Source: Tenebrio molitor
Taxonomy: Eukaryota > Arthropoda > Insecta > Coleoptera > Tenebrionidae
Assembly: GCF_963966145.1 (NCBI RefSeq)
Contig: NC_091053.1
Span: forward strand, 2,294,001-2,358,000
Reading direction: 5' to 3'
Length of the DNA stretch: 64,000 nt
Numbering within the stretch: the stretch's first letter is position 1; each line of letters starts with the position of its first letter. Of this stretch, positions 58,101 through 64,000 are shown piece after piece. The notes beneath the pieces are model-generated. The model was not told where the DNA came from, made no database searches, and saw only the letters and a program-made list of their open reading frames with translations. The translations under genes and the position numbers were made by a program.

Positions 58101-61100
58101 GATTTAATTACAAAACTAAATTAAAGACGGGTTTGCATATTTTTGTCTTTTTCAAAGCTCGCCGATACCTCCAAATAAATACATTCGAATGTAGGAAGCT
58201 CGTTTTGGAAGCTCTATGAATGGGACAAGTTTTAATTGAAATTCAAATTCCTTTGTGGATCCACGTGCGTAACGCTTCGATGATTCGCAATTGGCCCTCT
58301 CAATTCCACATTAACTGTGTCCACACCTCTGCAAGACATTCCATTCCGGCTTTTTTGCGCATTAGCGTCGTGCAGGTCTATCAATTAAGCTTTGCAAACT
58401 TTCCACATAAATCCAGGCTTGCCGGGGTGTTGAGGAAATTTCCTACAAGAGGTTTATTGAACTACTCGATTGCAGGAGGGGCCAGACTAAGGATGTGTGT
58501 CGCGATAGGAAGGAAACTGTTGATGTTCCAGTGGAAACACTCGGCTGCGTGGACTGCTTGGTGTCCTTCCAGCGATACGGACACCGTCGAGGGCTTCACT
58601 TTTCTCTGGGTAAATATGATTTTTTATCGAGTTACGTTTGGTCTTATCGGAGCAAAAAATTGGCGCCTCCAAAAGGGATCAATGATAATAAGATAAGAGT
58701 ATGACAGCATAACGTCCTCGGGATTGTGCTGCCTCGGCCGCAAGCGGCCTCCGCGACACTCTTTCTCGCGGTACGATTTCGCGGCCTTGATATGCAATTA
58801 ACTATCATCATACTTTGTACCGGATAAAAATGAAACAACTAATTCTCTGTTTTTTTTTTATTAAATACAATAAATTCTTTATTAACCCGTTTGAACAAAG
58901 CCCACGAAAACAAACTCTTCCAAACCACCCTTCCCAGAAACCGAAACACTTGACCTTTGTATTGTCTCCCCGCATTAATCTTGATTAGCCAAAATATGTG
59001 CAGCTTTTAGAAGCAATTTCCTTCGTAATTTGGCCCCAAGACGCCCACCACCAATTCCTCTTTTTCCAAATTTTCCATCTCGCCAAACTGGCTAAAATTG
59101 AAATTTCCTTTCGACCGTAAAATGCGTCCCCTATAAATTGACACCCCTTCGCAACCCGAATTTTCTTTATGGGAGACCTGGAAAAGCAGATAAGCGACCA
59201 CGATTGCTTGGATTACCATGAAAACAGAGGCCTTAACTCTTTCTCCGGCTATAAATAAAGCCACCTAACTCATTCAGCTCGTCTTAAACTATTCACACCC
59301 CTTACACGGGTCTGGCGATGAATGGACAGTGTTATTTCTGGAAGCATTCAATTTTACGAAAGGGTGGCTCTTATCTTCCTGACGTAACAATCCAAATTGC
59401 AATTAACTGGATGTTAGCGAGACAATTTGGCTAAAACGAAATTGCTCCGGAGTCGCGGACTATTTTTTGTCACTCTTTGAATTTTGAGTTAATTACAGTG
59501 AGTTTGTAATTAAATCATCACTTTCACCTGCTTCCTACCCCTTATTATGCCGCAAATCACTATTTTTTAATGTAAATAAATCAAAATGACAAAAACATGA
59601 CAAGAGTAAAAAGTGAGGTTATATTAACGTAAACCGTACATACGTATCATTATCTATCTGCATCACCATTTTTCATAACTGTTAAAATCACTGAAACAAT
59701 AACTTCTACAAAATTAGCCCAACAGGAAACTCACGAAAACAGTTTTTCACAACAAAACGTGGATCAACAAAATTCGAAACAAAAGAGGTTATGTTGTTAG
59801 GCGTTGCGTGTTTGTGATTGGTTTACTGATTTTAGTTTAATCAGTGATGCCAACACACAATGCATTTAGCATGAATTTTCCCAGAAATTTACCCCAAGCA
59901 ATTTCACGTTTTTTCGTCAATTGAAATCTAAATAAGAGGTTACAAATTTAATATGTCAAAAATAAGACAAGCTTTAGTTACTAATATTCATAAAGTATTT
60001 TAAAAACAGTTTAAAAAACTTTCAGTACAACAAGGTTGGTAGAACTGACTAATTTGTATAGTTGGTTGCATGGTTGAAAATTGGGGGGGGGAAGTAACTC
60101 GTGACGTAAAATCAACCCAGAAATTTTGAGTGTTCGAATAAAACCCTAGGTTTATAAGCTCCATGGGGTTTATTGGGTCGTTTTTTGGGTTTTATTCTAG
60201 TGAGGGAATACGTGATCGACAGACTCTCTAGCAAAAGTTTAGTGCATTATGACGTCACGAGTAAGTTTTGCGGGGGGGAAAAAATTCAAACTATTGTTTT
60301 AAATGGCAACGAGGCAACCTACTATACAAATTAGTCAGTTCTACCAACCTTCAGTACAACATATTTGGCGCCCTCTATCCACAAACTCTCAAAACATTCA
60401 CTTTACTCACTAGTAAGAAAATATTATTTCCTCACTAGTGATTCAATTGCCATCTTTGCTAACTACTTTCAGTAATGATCATGGAAAAAGATTATTCATT
60501 GCGAGTTGAAATTGAAAATAATTTTTGGAAAAGAGCCGAACTGTTATTACGAAGAGATTGTGCGAAGGATTTGTCATCTCGAGTTATTTTAAATACTTCA
60601 CAGTCAATATCTTGAGATATTGCTTTTAAAATGTTATAGGATTAGAGCAGAGCCAGCAAATTCAAGAGACTGAAGCAGTAATTTGTTAAGACAGAGTAGA
60701 TAATAACGTCGCTGTTTCAAACCTAATAAGCATAAGATACTGAAGTAAATGATAATTTGGGGTAAACTAAAAGCACCATCAAAGATAAACTTTGTGTTAA
60801 CGCTGTGGAAGACATACGAAAATAATTAATTTGGATAATGATCGTTGAAACTTTCTGAAATCACTCAATTTAGCAGCAGAATCGCAAAGTAAATTGCCTC
60901 GCAGGTAGCAGCTCCAGCGGAGTGTGCAAGAAGTGCATCATAAAAAGCGAATTAATTTTCTTCGCGAGCTGTGACTACAAAGTTAGAGTGGAAATTACAA
61001 CTTATAATCAAAATAGTTGAAGATTAGTAAGTACCTGCGCTGTACCATAAATCGGTATAGCGGAGCGGTGTAGCGGGCTCGCCTCGCTTGGCAGTAACAT

Positions 61101-61774
61101 TTTGTTGTTGTCCAGGAGCTGAATCTAAACGAAACCCCTACAATGATGACAATACTGGACAGCGGATGGAGCCCAAACTCTCCCTCCCCCGGCGACATCC
61201 TAGTCTGCGTCGGCTACAAGAACCACTGGGACATCGTGAACGGCCGCTCCGGCTACGCCCAGCATCTCCACACCGTGGAAAGCACAAAAGCTCACTTGGT
61301 CGCGGCTCTCGACTTGTACGAAGACCAGGAGGTGCAGCTTCTGCTGTGCTACAACCGTAAGCTCCGCGCAAAACCCCAAACTCTTCGTTACTCTCTCTCT
61401 CTTGCAGACACTTGCCACTTCCAGAAAATAAACGAAGAGAATTCGTCCTCGACAGATTTCGATTTCCATTGGAACTCAGTGCCTACGGATATTGGTGAGT
61501 ACTGGGCGAGTCTTGCAGGATCTTCAAAGTGTCCTTGCAGTTTGCGCATTTCCTTACGTGATAGCCTTCACGTCTAACTCCATGGAGATTAGACTCATCG
61601 TCAACGGGAACCTCGTCCACACGATGTCTATGCCCAAGCTGCAGTTGATCTCTTCGAAGAACGATATTTTCTTTGCCACGACGGCGCCCGAGTTCTTTCC
61701 GAACAGGACCGACAGGTTGTTTGTGGACAGGCAGCAGGAACTCCAGAAACTGTCGCCACCGTCGAGCCCCAATG
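27983..61774 (+). CDS. GARNL3: GARNL3: RapGAP plus CNH domain protein, 15 coding exons seen, 3' end missing
   Basis: Exons joined: 27983-28149, 39940-40009, 47873-47956, 48036-48117, 49188-49306, 49365-49599, 49650-49748, 50513-50743, 52056-52321, 56185-56494, 57804-58040, 58476-58609, 61116-61356, 61408-61494, 61541-61774. All junctions are GT-AG and keep phase, giving about 865 codons. Residues 56-175 match the conserved GARNL3 N-terminal segment (YYGSVEQ, HLENPEY-type motif, RWYFKYFLG). Residues about 190-440 form the RapGAP domain, with the catalytic Asn in HIGNDIV near residue 329. Residues about 480-860 form a citron-homology domain. Vertebrate GARNL3 is about 1,000 residues, so roughly 150 C-terminal residues lie past the window. 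By family it should stimulate GTP hydrolysis on a Rap-type small GTPase; that substrate is inferred. Confidence 0.9.
28811..29160. mobile_element. Compound family-1 element: two half-elements around a palindromic linker
   Basis: An inverted half ends CACCCTGTATATCATATTTT near 28925. A linker of about 80 bp with inverted ends follows (TACACCAATGCGGTTTCC against CGCATTGGCGTACATTTT). A forward half then starts at about 29010 with TACAGGGTGAATTTTGAAAA and breaks off near 29160 against a reverse-transcriptase fragment. Confidence 0.75.
29160..29235 (-). pseudogene. Non-LTR reverse-transcriptase fragment 1
   Basis: The minus strand reads KLIYAGASRVPQGSTQGPLLF. VPQGSxxGPLLF is the conserved reverse-transcriptase motif of LINE-type (Jockey/RTE-like) retrotransposons. 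It is cut at the family-1 element boundary. A decayed fragment only. Confidence 0.6.
29770..29960 (-). pseudogene. Non-LTR reverse-transcriptase fragment 2
   Basis: The minus strand reads FSNPTEIFGVPQGSASGPLL followed by FARNYS and a hydrophobic stretch, then loses similarity. Upstream in the same frame there is a stop before KQF. Same RT motif as fragment 1 but different flanks, so a separate insertion or a shuffled piece. Confidence 0.6.
32283..32560 (-). mobile_element. tRNA-derived SINE, inverted copy
   Basis: Read on minus it starts CCGAGCATCGTGGCCAAGCG, with a B box GGGTTCTAATCC, then the same body as the SINE at 9535-9821 (CCACACCATCAC, GATAAGGCGAATGCTGGGT, GGCTCTGGAAAACCTCAGCAG). Confidence 0.85.
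34105..34216. mobile_element. Short fold-back element, about 112 bp
   Basis: GTTGGATTCTCTCATGGGCT at the left, and its near-inverse AGCCCATGAGATAATCCAAC at the right. A related arm (CAAGGTCACAGCCCATGAGA) also occurs alone near 26508. Confidence 0.6.
34998..35210 (+). mobile_element. Second tRNA-derived SINE family
   Basis: A tRNA-like head with GGTGGTCATGACCCAGGGGC and a B box GGGTTCGCTTCC (about 35050). The body includes ATCACTACCACCTTTTGGAG and ends near CTGAAAGCTCCTCCAGAAGG. It does not match the SINE at 9535. Confidence 0.6.
36530..36960 (-). repeat. Dispersed repeat with ACTAGTGCG inverted motifs, copy 1
   Basis: Shares, in opposite orientation, about 260 bp with 50205-50465: GAAGCACTCGCTCGTTCGTC, ATCGACGTTC..CACTAGTGCG, TATGCGGTCGC and a TTTTTGGATGATTTT segment. 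An A-rich stretch of about 190 bp separates its two halves here. Confidence 0.65.
38205..38320. repeat. Dispersed repeat, copy 2 (pairs with 20480-20612)
   Basis: Same order of motifs as copy 1: AAAAGTGCCTTTTGTCCTTG, GCCTCGGCTGCGCCTCGGCC, GAAAAAGATGCACTTTTTG. The plus-strand frame across it is incidental. Confidence 0.7.
39940..40009 (+). CDS. GARNL3: GARNL3 exon 2
   Basis: Acceptor TTTCAG, donor CAG|GTATGA. Codes STASDLISRRGVFSRRYYGS then VEQ. The RRGxFSRxxYGSVE pattern is the conserved start of the GARNL3 family core. Confidence 0.85.
40213..43128 (+). repeat. Higher-order tandem repeat with conserved GC-rich core, block 1
   Basis: Twelve copies of the core GGTGGATGCGCCGGGCAAG, or near it, start at 40213, 40362, 40628, 41078, 41254, 41556, 42028, 42202, 42471, 42770, 42944 and 43111. 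Spacings cycle as about 175, 270-300 and 450-470, giving a super-unit of about 890-950 bp seen three to four times. AT-rich monomers of roughly 150-175 bp share TTTCAGTTATCTTGAGAGGT, GAATGCCGAAAACCGTAAG and poly(A) stretches. Monomers between core-positive ones have only a decayed core, such as GGTAAAATGCCAGACGAG. Core copies are nearly identical while flanks diverge. Confidence 0.9.
43212..43368. mobile_element. Fold-back element between the two satellite blocks
   Basis: TTTTTGCTAATGAACGAAAA with CATCCATAAA on the left; TTTATGGATGTTTGAGTTCA then TTAGCAAAAA on the right. About 157 bp, non-coding. Confidence 0.65.
45696..46870 (+). repeat. Higher-order tandem repeat, block 2
   Basis: Core copies at 45696, 46199, 46519 and 46854, all GGTGGATGCGCCGGG. 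Spacings of 503, 320 and 335 bp correspond to three and two monomers of about 160-168 bp. Here core-positive and core-less monomers mostly alternate as dimers. The intervening monomers keep TTTCAGTTATCTTCAGAGGC-like and TTGTCTTGTGCTA segments. Confidence 0.85.
47873..47956 (+). CDS. GARNL3: GARNL3 exon 3
   Basis: Acceptor TTTTTTTCCAG, donor GAG|GTCAGT. 28 codons, LQQPENDGQEHCRRFRIENG then DSPGEKDE. The RFRIENG motif is conserved in GARNL3 proteins. Confidence 0.88.
48036..48117 (+). CDS. GARNL3: GARNL3 exon 4
   Basis: Acceptor TTTTTATAG, donor AAAAT|GTGAGT. Codes MFGSPSTPVLENPEYQTRWY then FKYFLGK. LENPEYxTRWYFKYFLG is a family signature ahead of the RapGAP domain. Confidence 0.92.
49188..49306 (+). 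CDS. GARNL3: GARNL3 exon 5
   Basis: Acceptor TTTTTCCAG, donor ACG|GTAAGC. Codes LHQNYVGLDNDKIPFFLSIV then LNEDNNSCVPLYRAILFRKT, matching the HQNYxG..PFFLSV..YRAILWRKT region of the family. Confidence 0.92.
49365..49599 (+). CDS. GARNL3: GARNL3 exon 6, start of RapGAP domain
   Basis: Follows a 58-bp intron. Contains GPKEIFSPDIQKDLLLLEEQ and EGSVNFKFGVIYMKHGQSSD, the entry to the RapGAP fold. Donor AATG|GTAATC. Confidence 0.93.
49650..49748 (+). CDS. GARNL3: GARNL3 exon 7, RapGAP domain
   Basis: Follows a 50-bp intron. Codes EFGSPKFEQFLSLLGDKIRL then KGWDKYRGGLDIK. The LKGWxxYRGGLD segment is diagnostic of the Rap-GAP family. Donor AAAG|GTGGGT. Confidence 0.93.
50205..50465 (+). repeat. Dispersed repeat with ACTAGTGCG motifs, copy 2, next to exon 8
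   Basis: Inverse of parts of 36530-36960 (ACGAGCGACGAACGAGCGAG, CACTAGTGC..GCACTAGTGCGC, ATGCGGTCGCGAAAT). It ends about 50 bp before the acceptor of exon 8, so it may supply intronic sequence close to that splice site. Confidence 0.65.
50513..50743 (+). CDS. GARNL3: GARNL3 exon 8, RapGAP catalytic exon
   Basis: Acceptor TTGTTTCAG. Contains YTIYEGHEIMFHVSTLLPYS, RDNRQQVERKRHIGNDIVNI and VF. The Asn of HIGNDIV is the catalytic 'asparagine thumb' of RapGAPs, here near residue 329. Donor ACGC|GTATCC. The segment DVDDPTQSETAH before the next conserved motif is an insect-style acidic insert. Confidence 0.93.
50960..51171. mobile_element. ACAGGGTG-type element, family 1, in GARNL3 intron
   Basis: Starts TACAGGGTGTATTTTTTAAA and ends TTCAAAAACACCCTGTA. 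It is preceded by part of the palindromic linker (GTACATTTTATAAAACATGA). Confidence 0.85.
51398..51690. mobile_element. Compound family-1 element with palindromic linker
   Basis: A left half starts TACAGGGTATTTTGAAATGC. The linker (CAATGCGGTTTCCTTGTTTT to GCATTGGCGTACATTTTATA) lies at about 51512-51588. A forward half starts near 51590 with TACAGGGTGTATTTTTAAAA and fades by 51690. Confidence 0.75.
52056..52321 (+). CDS. GARNL3: GARNL3 exon 9, end of RapGAP domain
   Basis: Acceptor TTCATAG. Codes FAVVSVDRENQYRLSVFSDE, AVPLFGPSLPCPPVFRD and FLLVKLINGEKATFETPTFA then RKRERTLDMLI. The LFGPxLPxPPVF and FLLxKLINGEKA motifs are standard for RapGAP C-terminal parts. Donor ATG|GTGAGT. Confidence 0.94.
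52865..53411. mobile_element. Compound family-1 element: two full arms around palindromic linker
   Basis: Left element TACAGGGTGTTTTTGAAATG to CACCCTGTATATCATG (about 53098). The linker (TGTACGCCAATGCG to CGCATTGATGTACG) follows. The right element runs from about 53193, TACAGGGTGTATTTTTAAAA, to CACCCTGTA at 53411. An AAATA microsatellite sits near 53287-53310. Confidence 0.8.
54493..55770 (+). repeat. Three tandem copies of a 450-460 bp unit
   Basis: Copies start CTACAAAATAATCTTAAAAC at 54493, 54953 and 55401. The third is cut short near 55770. Each has TTCTTCTCCCATAACATTCT, TTTACTAGAAAGGAAATTCT and a segment GCGGTGTAGTGGGTTCGCCT that resembles a tRNA B box. A similar segment lies alone near 61060. 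Short frames repeating YLWRVYCGVVGSPRD come from the unit. Confidence 0.85.
56185..56494 (+). CDS. GARNL3: GARNL3 exon 10, start of CNH domain
   Basis: Acceptor TTTTTTCAG. Codes MLNRRAFSDVLAETPRHSRL, then QIEFVRIGQALKLEAIVRGD and the first CNH strands (CFYPVFPAHPIACADSWGDN, IGTEEGVFVVE). Strikingly GC-rich compared with its surroundings. Donor GAAG|GTTAGA. Confidence 0.94.
56726..57032. mobile_element. ACAGGGTG-type element, family 1, rearranged
   Basis: Two ends facing in, TACAGGGTGTTGTTGAAAGT and its near-inverse at 57005-57032. An internal extra CACCCTGTATATCATGT near 56928 shows that a second copy is fused inside. Confidence 0.75.
57804..58040 (+). CDS. GARNL3: GARNL3 exon 11, CNH domain
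   Basis: Acceptor CATTTCAG. Codes DGSSHRLIFDRSLQVKQLNV, VEPHGIMLLRGG, GKIYVFRLSQIES and ERTRGTNLYAISRP. VKQ, LLxLRG and FRLS motifs match the CNH strands of GARNL3. Donor CCCG|GTAAGA. Confidence 0.93.
58476..58609 (+). CDS. GARNL3: GARNL3 exon 12, CNH domain
   Basis: Acceptor GATTGCAG. Codes GGARLRMCVAIGRKLLMFQW then KHSAAWTAWCPSSDTDTVEG and FTFLW. VAIGRKLLMFQWKH is a clear CNH strand. Donor CTGG|GTAAAT. Confidence 0.9.
58610..61115 (+). other. GARNL3 intron 12, 2.5 kb
   Basis: Contains an inverted-repeat element with a 9-bp target duplication (60032-60351). A minus-strand GTG-initiated frame near 59007-59264 is not recognisable. Otherwise nothing seen. Confidence 0.6.
60032..60351. mobile_element. 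320-bp inverted-repeat element with 9-bp target-site duplication
   Basis: Ends AAGGTTGGTAGAACTGACTA and inverse, arms about 38 bp (through TTTGTATAGT.GGTTGC). It is flanked by exact CAGTACAAC at 60023-60031 and 60352-60360. A 9-bp duplication is typical of Mutator-like elements. The interior has G- and C-runs (GGGGGGGG near 60085) and no protein. Confidence 0.85.
61116..61356 (+). CDS. GARNL3: GARNL3 exon 13, CNH domain
   Basis: Acceptor TTGTCCAG. Codes ELNLNETPTMMTILDSGWSP, then DILVCVGYKNHWDIVNGRSG and AALDLYEDQEVQLLLCYN. The CVGYKNHWDIVN and LYEDxExxLLLCYN motifs are hallmark CNH segments of GARNL3. GC-rich. Donor AACC|GTAAGC. Confidence 0.95.
61408..61494 (+). CDS. GARNL3: GARNL3 exon 14, CNH domain
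   Basis: Follows a 51-bp intron. Codes HTCHFQKINEENSSSTDFDF then HWNSVPTDI. FDFHWNxxPxxI aligns with the FQFCWNQAPYAI-like region of the family. Donor ATTG|GTGAGT. Confidence 0.92.
61541..61774 (+). CDS. GARNL3: GARNL3 exon 15, end of CNH domain
   Basis: Follows a 46-bp intron (acceptor CCTTGCAG). Codes VCAFPYVIAFTSNSMEIRLI, VNGNLVHTMSMPKLQLISSK and NDIFFATTAP, then a less conserved tail ending SPPSSPN. Donor AATG|GTAAGA. The coding sequence continues beyond 64000; I see no further family motif up to the edge. Confidence 0.94.
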
Positions 61775-62062
61775 GTAAGAAAATAAATACCAAAGAAAAG
61801 CAATTGTTGCAAAAGCACAAAAAGCAACGGCGACGGTGTTGAAAGAGACGTTCAAAGCGCGCCACGAAATACTCCACTTTCGGATGATCTATATTCTATT
61901 CAATCAAATCATTTTGGGACCATTCGTTCTTTTCTTTCTCGGCTCGATTGTTATACAGGGTGTCGCAAAATTAACGTATTCCAAATCGGGGGTCTTGTAA
62001 GGAAAAATCTCAGGAATCTCGACAAAATAAAATAAAAAATATAGGGGGAGTCTTTACAAAGA

Positions 62063-63204
62063 TACAGTGCATTTTTTTTAACTGTTGCCATAGGGAATTG
62101 CATGGTAAAACTTATACCCCCTGTTAACTTTTGTTCTGATGAAAATATTCAAACCATTTTTGGAACAAGGTTTGAAGATTTTTTAAACTATCGGACAGAA
62201 TACAATTCAATATCCTAAACTGTCGAAAAAGTTGTGAAAAAAATATTTTCTAGCGCGCCGGAATGATAGTACATCGAGCGGCCGCCAGAATAGCGTCCCT
62301 GTCGGCTCAACCAGCCAGCATCTGACCATCTCCACTTTTGACTTTTGTTACTTTAATTTAAAAAATTAATAGCGAGATCTCCTCGAGGCTATGATTAAAA
62401 TAAATAACAAAATAAAATATAAAATCTAATTTTTGTTCCCATATCGTCTACTACGTTTTTGTCAAATTATTTACGTTCATTAATTTCAATTTTGAAGAGT
62501 AAAATTAGTAAAATAAAACTGCTTGTCGTTGTTCAAACAATATGCATTACGTAGTCTTATTAATGAATTAATGATCTATTACAAAAATAAAAATTAGCAC
62601 CAAACCTGCAGTGGATAATAAGTTAACAGAGGATATTATTTTTACCATGCAATTATGTAATTCCCTATGGCAACAGTAAAAAAACGCATAAGAGGTAAAC
62701 CAGAAACTGTGGAGAAATTAAGGGCAAGAATAACTGAAGCTTGGAATTCCATTACAGTGCGACATTTACAAAACACGTGAAGAAATTTTCAAGATCGCTT
62801 CGGACATTGTCCAGCAGTCGAAGGAAAACACTTTGAACAATTCCTTTGACAATTTCTGTTAATTTGTTGAGTTACTTGTGTCATAGCCTCGAGGAGATCT
62901 CGCTATTTTTTAAATGAAAGTGACAAAAGTCAAAAGTGGAGATGGTCAGGTGCTGGTTGAGCCGACAGGGACGCTATTCTGGCGGCCGCTCGACGTACTA
63001 TCATTCCGGTGCGCTAGAAAATATTTTTTTCACAACTTTTTCGACAGTTTAGAATATTGAATTGTTATCTATCCGATAGTTTAAAAAATCTTCAAACTTT
63101 GTTCCAAAAATGGTTTGAATATTTTCATCAGAACAAAAGTTAACAGGGGGTATAAGTTTTACCATGCAATTCCCTATGGCAACAGTTAAAAAAAATGCAC
63201 TGTA
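62063..63204. mobile_element. Long-inverted-repeat DNA transposon remnant, nested
   Basis: Arms of about 330 bp. The left starts TACAGTGCATTTTTTTTAAC with TGTTGCCATAGGGAATTGC; the right ends in the exact inverse. Both arms share GACGCTATTCTGGCGGCCGC-type sequence and GAGATCTCCTCGAGGCTATG. TA at both ends fits Tc1/mariner target preference. A piece of a third copy (CCCTATGGCAACAGTAAAAA) lies near 62670, so the interior is itself rearranged. Confidence 0.85.
62703..62849 (+). pseudogene. Tc1/mariner-like transposase C-terminal remnant
   Basis: One frame reads ETVEKLRARITEAWNSITVR, then HLQNT, a stop, and RNFQDRFGHCPAVEGKHFEQ FL before a final stop. LRxRI..AWNxIT and a C-terminal C..xxEGxHFE are typical of the tail of DDE transposases in Tc1/mariner-type elements. 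Non-functional, about 49 codons left. Confidence 0.65.
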
Positions 63205-63588
63205 TATGGGTCTGAAGGTTCAAACTTTTCATCATGTTTTCTTCAAATAAAAAATATAAATGGTTGACATTCGTTTTGAAATATGGTGGGGATTATTATG
63301 TAAAATATTAAAATATAAATGAAAAGACATTTTTTGAAAAAACAGCTTTATCTCGAAAAAATAAAAGTTTTATTTTTCCAATTTTTGTTCAAAAGGGAAG
63401 TACAACATAGCTAGAATATTAATCAGGTACTTTTGAACAAATATTGGCAACTTAGATATTTTTTTCAGTGACAGCAATTTTTTTTAAACATTTTTACTTG
63501 GTCCCCTACTAAGCCCCGAACTCGGAATACGATAATTTTAGGACATCCTGTATTTTTTCTATTGACTTTTTTTCTAAACAATAAATCA

Positions 63589-63737
63589 TACAGGGTATTT
63601 TACGAGTGACGGAATTGACAATGCAACCCACAATACATTTCCAAAGCAAAGCTGGATATGGACAATATCCAGGTTTGCTTTGCAAATGTATTGTGGGTTG
63701 CATTTTCAACTCCGTCGGACTCATTATCACCCTGTAT
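63589..63737. mobile_element. 149-bp fold-back element, ACAGGGTG ends
   Basis: Starts TACAGGGTATTTTACGAGTG, ends with CACCCTGTA. The interior is almost one hairpin: ATGCAACCCACAATACATTT with its inverse, and a GATATGG..CAATATCC loop. The short frames on both strands that read QPTIHFQSK come from this palindrome. Confidence 0.85.
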
Positions 63738-64000
63738 ATCTTTTCCACTCATTTTTGTTCCAACTGGACGTGTGCTTCAACTCGATTCTTGCTGTTATCT
63801 TTTGATTTGGCCCTTCTAATTTAATTAATGTAAATAACTCACAAAACACCATTATTTTTAATGAAACTCCCCAATTTATTTGTACTTTTTTTTCTTCAGC
63901 CCCTAATTAGAATATAAAAAATTCTGTTTGTGGATTGGTCTCGTTTATCTGACTCGAAGCTGTGAACTACGTGAAAAATGGAAACTTGTTAGGACATTTG

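Larger units (their letters stand above)
61954..63552. mobile_element. ACAGGGTG-type element interrupted by another transposon
   Basis: Left end TACAGGGTGTCGCAAAATTA then ACGTATTCC. Right end GGAATACGATAATTTTAGGA then CATCCTGTA, the near-inverse. The element at 62063-63204 sits inside it. Confidence 0.7.

Noticed and set aside
59007..59264. 85-codon minus frame with hydrophobic start, considered as a small membrane protein
   Set aside because: Starts at GTG, lacks support from repeats or splice signals, and no family is recognised.

Overview
The window is nuclear DNA from an insect, very probably a tenebrionid beetle. The DNA is AT-rich and holds short-intron genes, tRNA-derived SINEs and many small inverted-repeat transposons. 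The protein of the first complete gene (840-1272, minus strand) matches, as far as I can recall, the 12-kDa haemolymph protein THP12 of the mealworm Tenebrio molitor almost residue for residue. That recall is my basis for naming T. molitor or a close relative; no search was run.

Region 1 (1-16.9 kb) is a tandem array of secreted odorant-binding-protein-like genes of the four-cysteine 'Minus-C' type (THP12/B1/B2 family). Twelve loci lie head to tail on the minus strand. One further 3' exon on the plus strand is cut by the left edge. Each intact gene has a 51-nt first exon coding a 17-residue hydrophobic signal sequence, a 46-53 nt intron, and one second exon of about 290-350 nt coding the mature carrier. 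Ten loci keep open frames, one of them with only two of the four cysteines. The loci at 6384-6725 and 10001-10388 are broken. Most have a TATA box 60-70 bp upstream of the ATG. A repeated intergenic block with a dyad around TCGCGA lies between five gene pairs.

Region 2 (16.9-27.9 kb) is intergenic. It contains a roughly 950-bp pyrimidine-rich TTCC array with an embedded unit repeated three times, two inverted-repeat elements, and no gene I can defend.

Region 3 (27.98 kb to the right edge) is one long plus-strand gene, the insect orthologue of GARNL3 (GTPase-activating Rap/Ran-GAP domain-like 3). Fifteen coding exons can be joined in phase to give about 865 codons: a basic Ser/Arg-rich first exon, a conserved linker, a RapGAP domain with the catalytic asparagine, and a citron-homology (CNH) domain. 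The C-terminal exon or exons lie beyond 64000. Introns range from 46 bp to 11.8 kb and carry most of the mobile elements. The 7.9-kb intron 40010-47872 holds a satellite-like array with higher-order structure: only some monomers carry an almost invariant GC-rich core, GGTGGATGCGCCGGGC.

The two gene regions show no functional link. The first makes small secreted carriers of lipophilic ligands; the second makes a large intracellular signalling protein.
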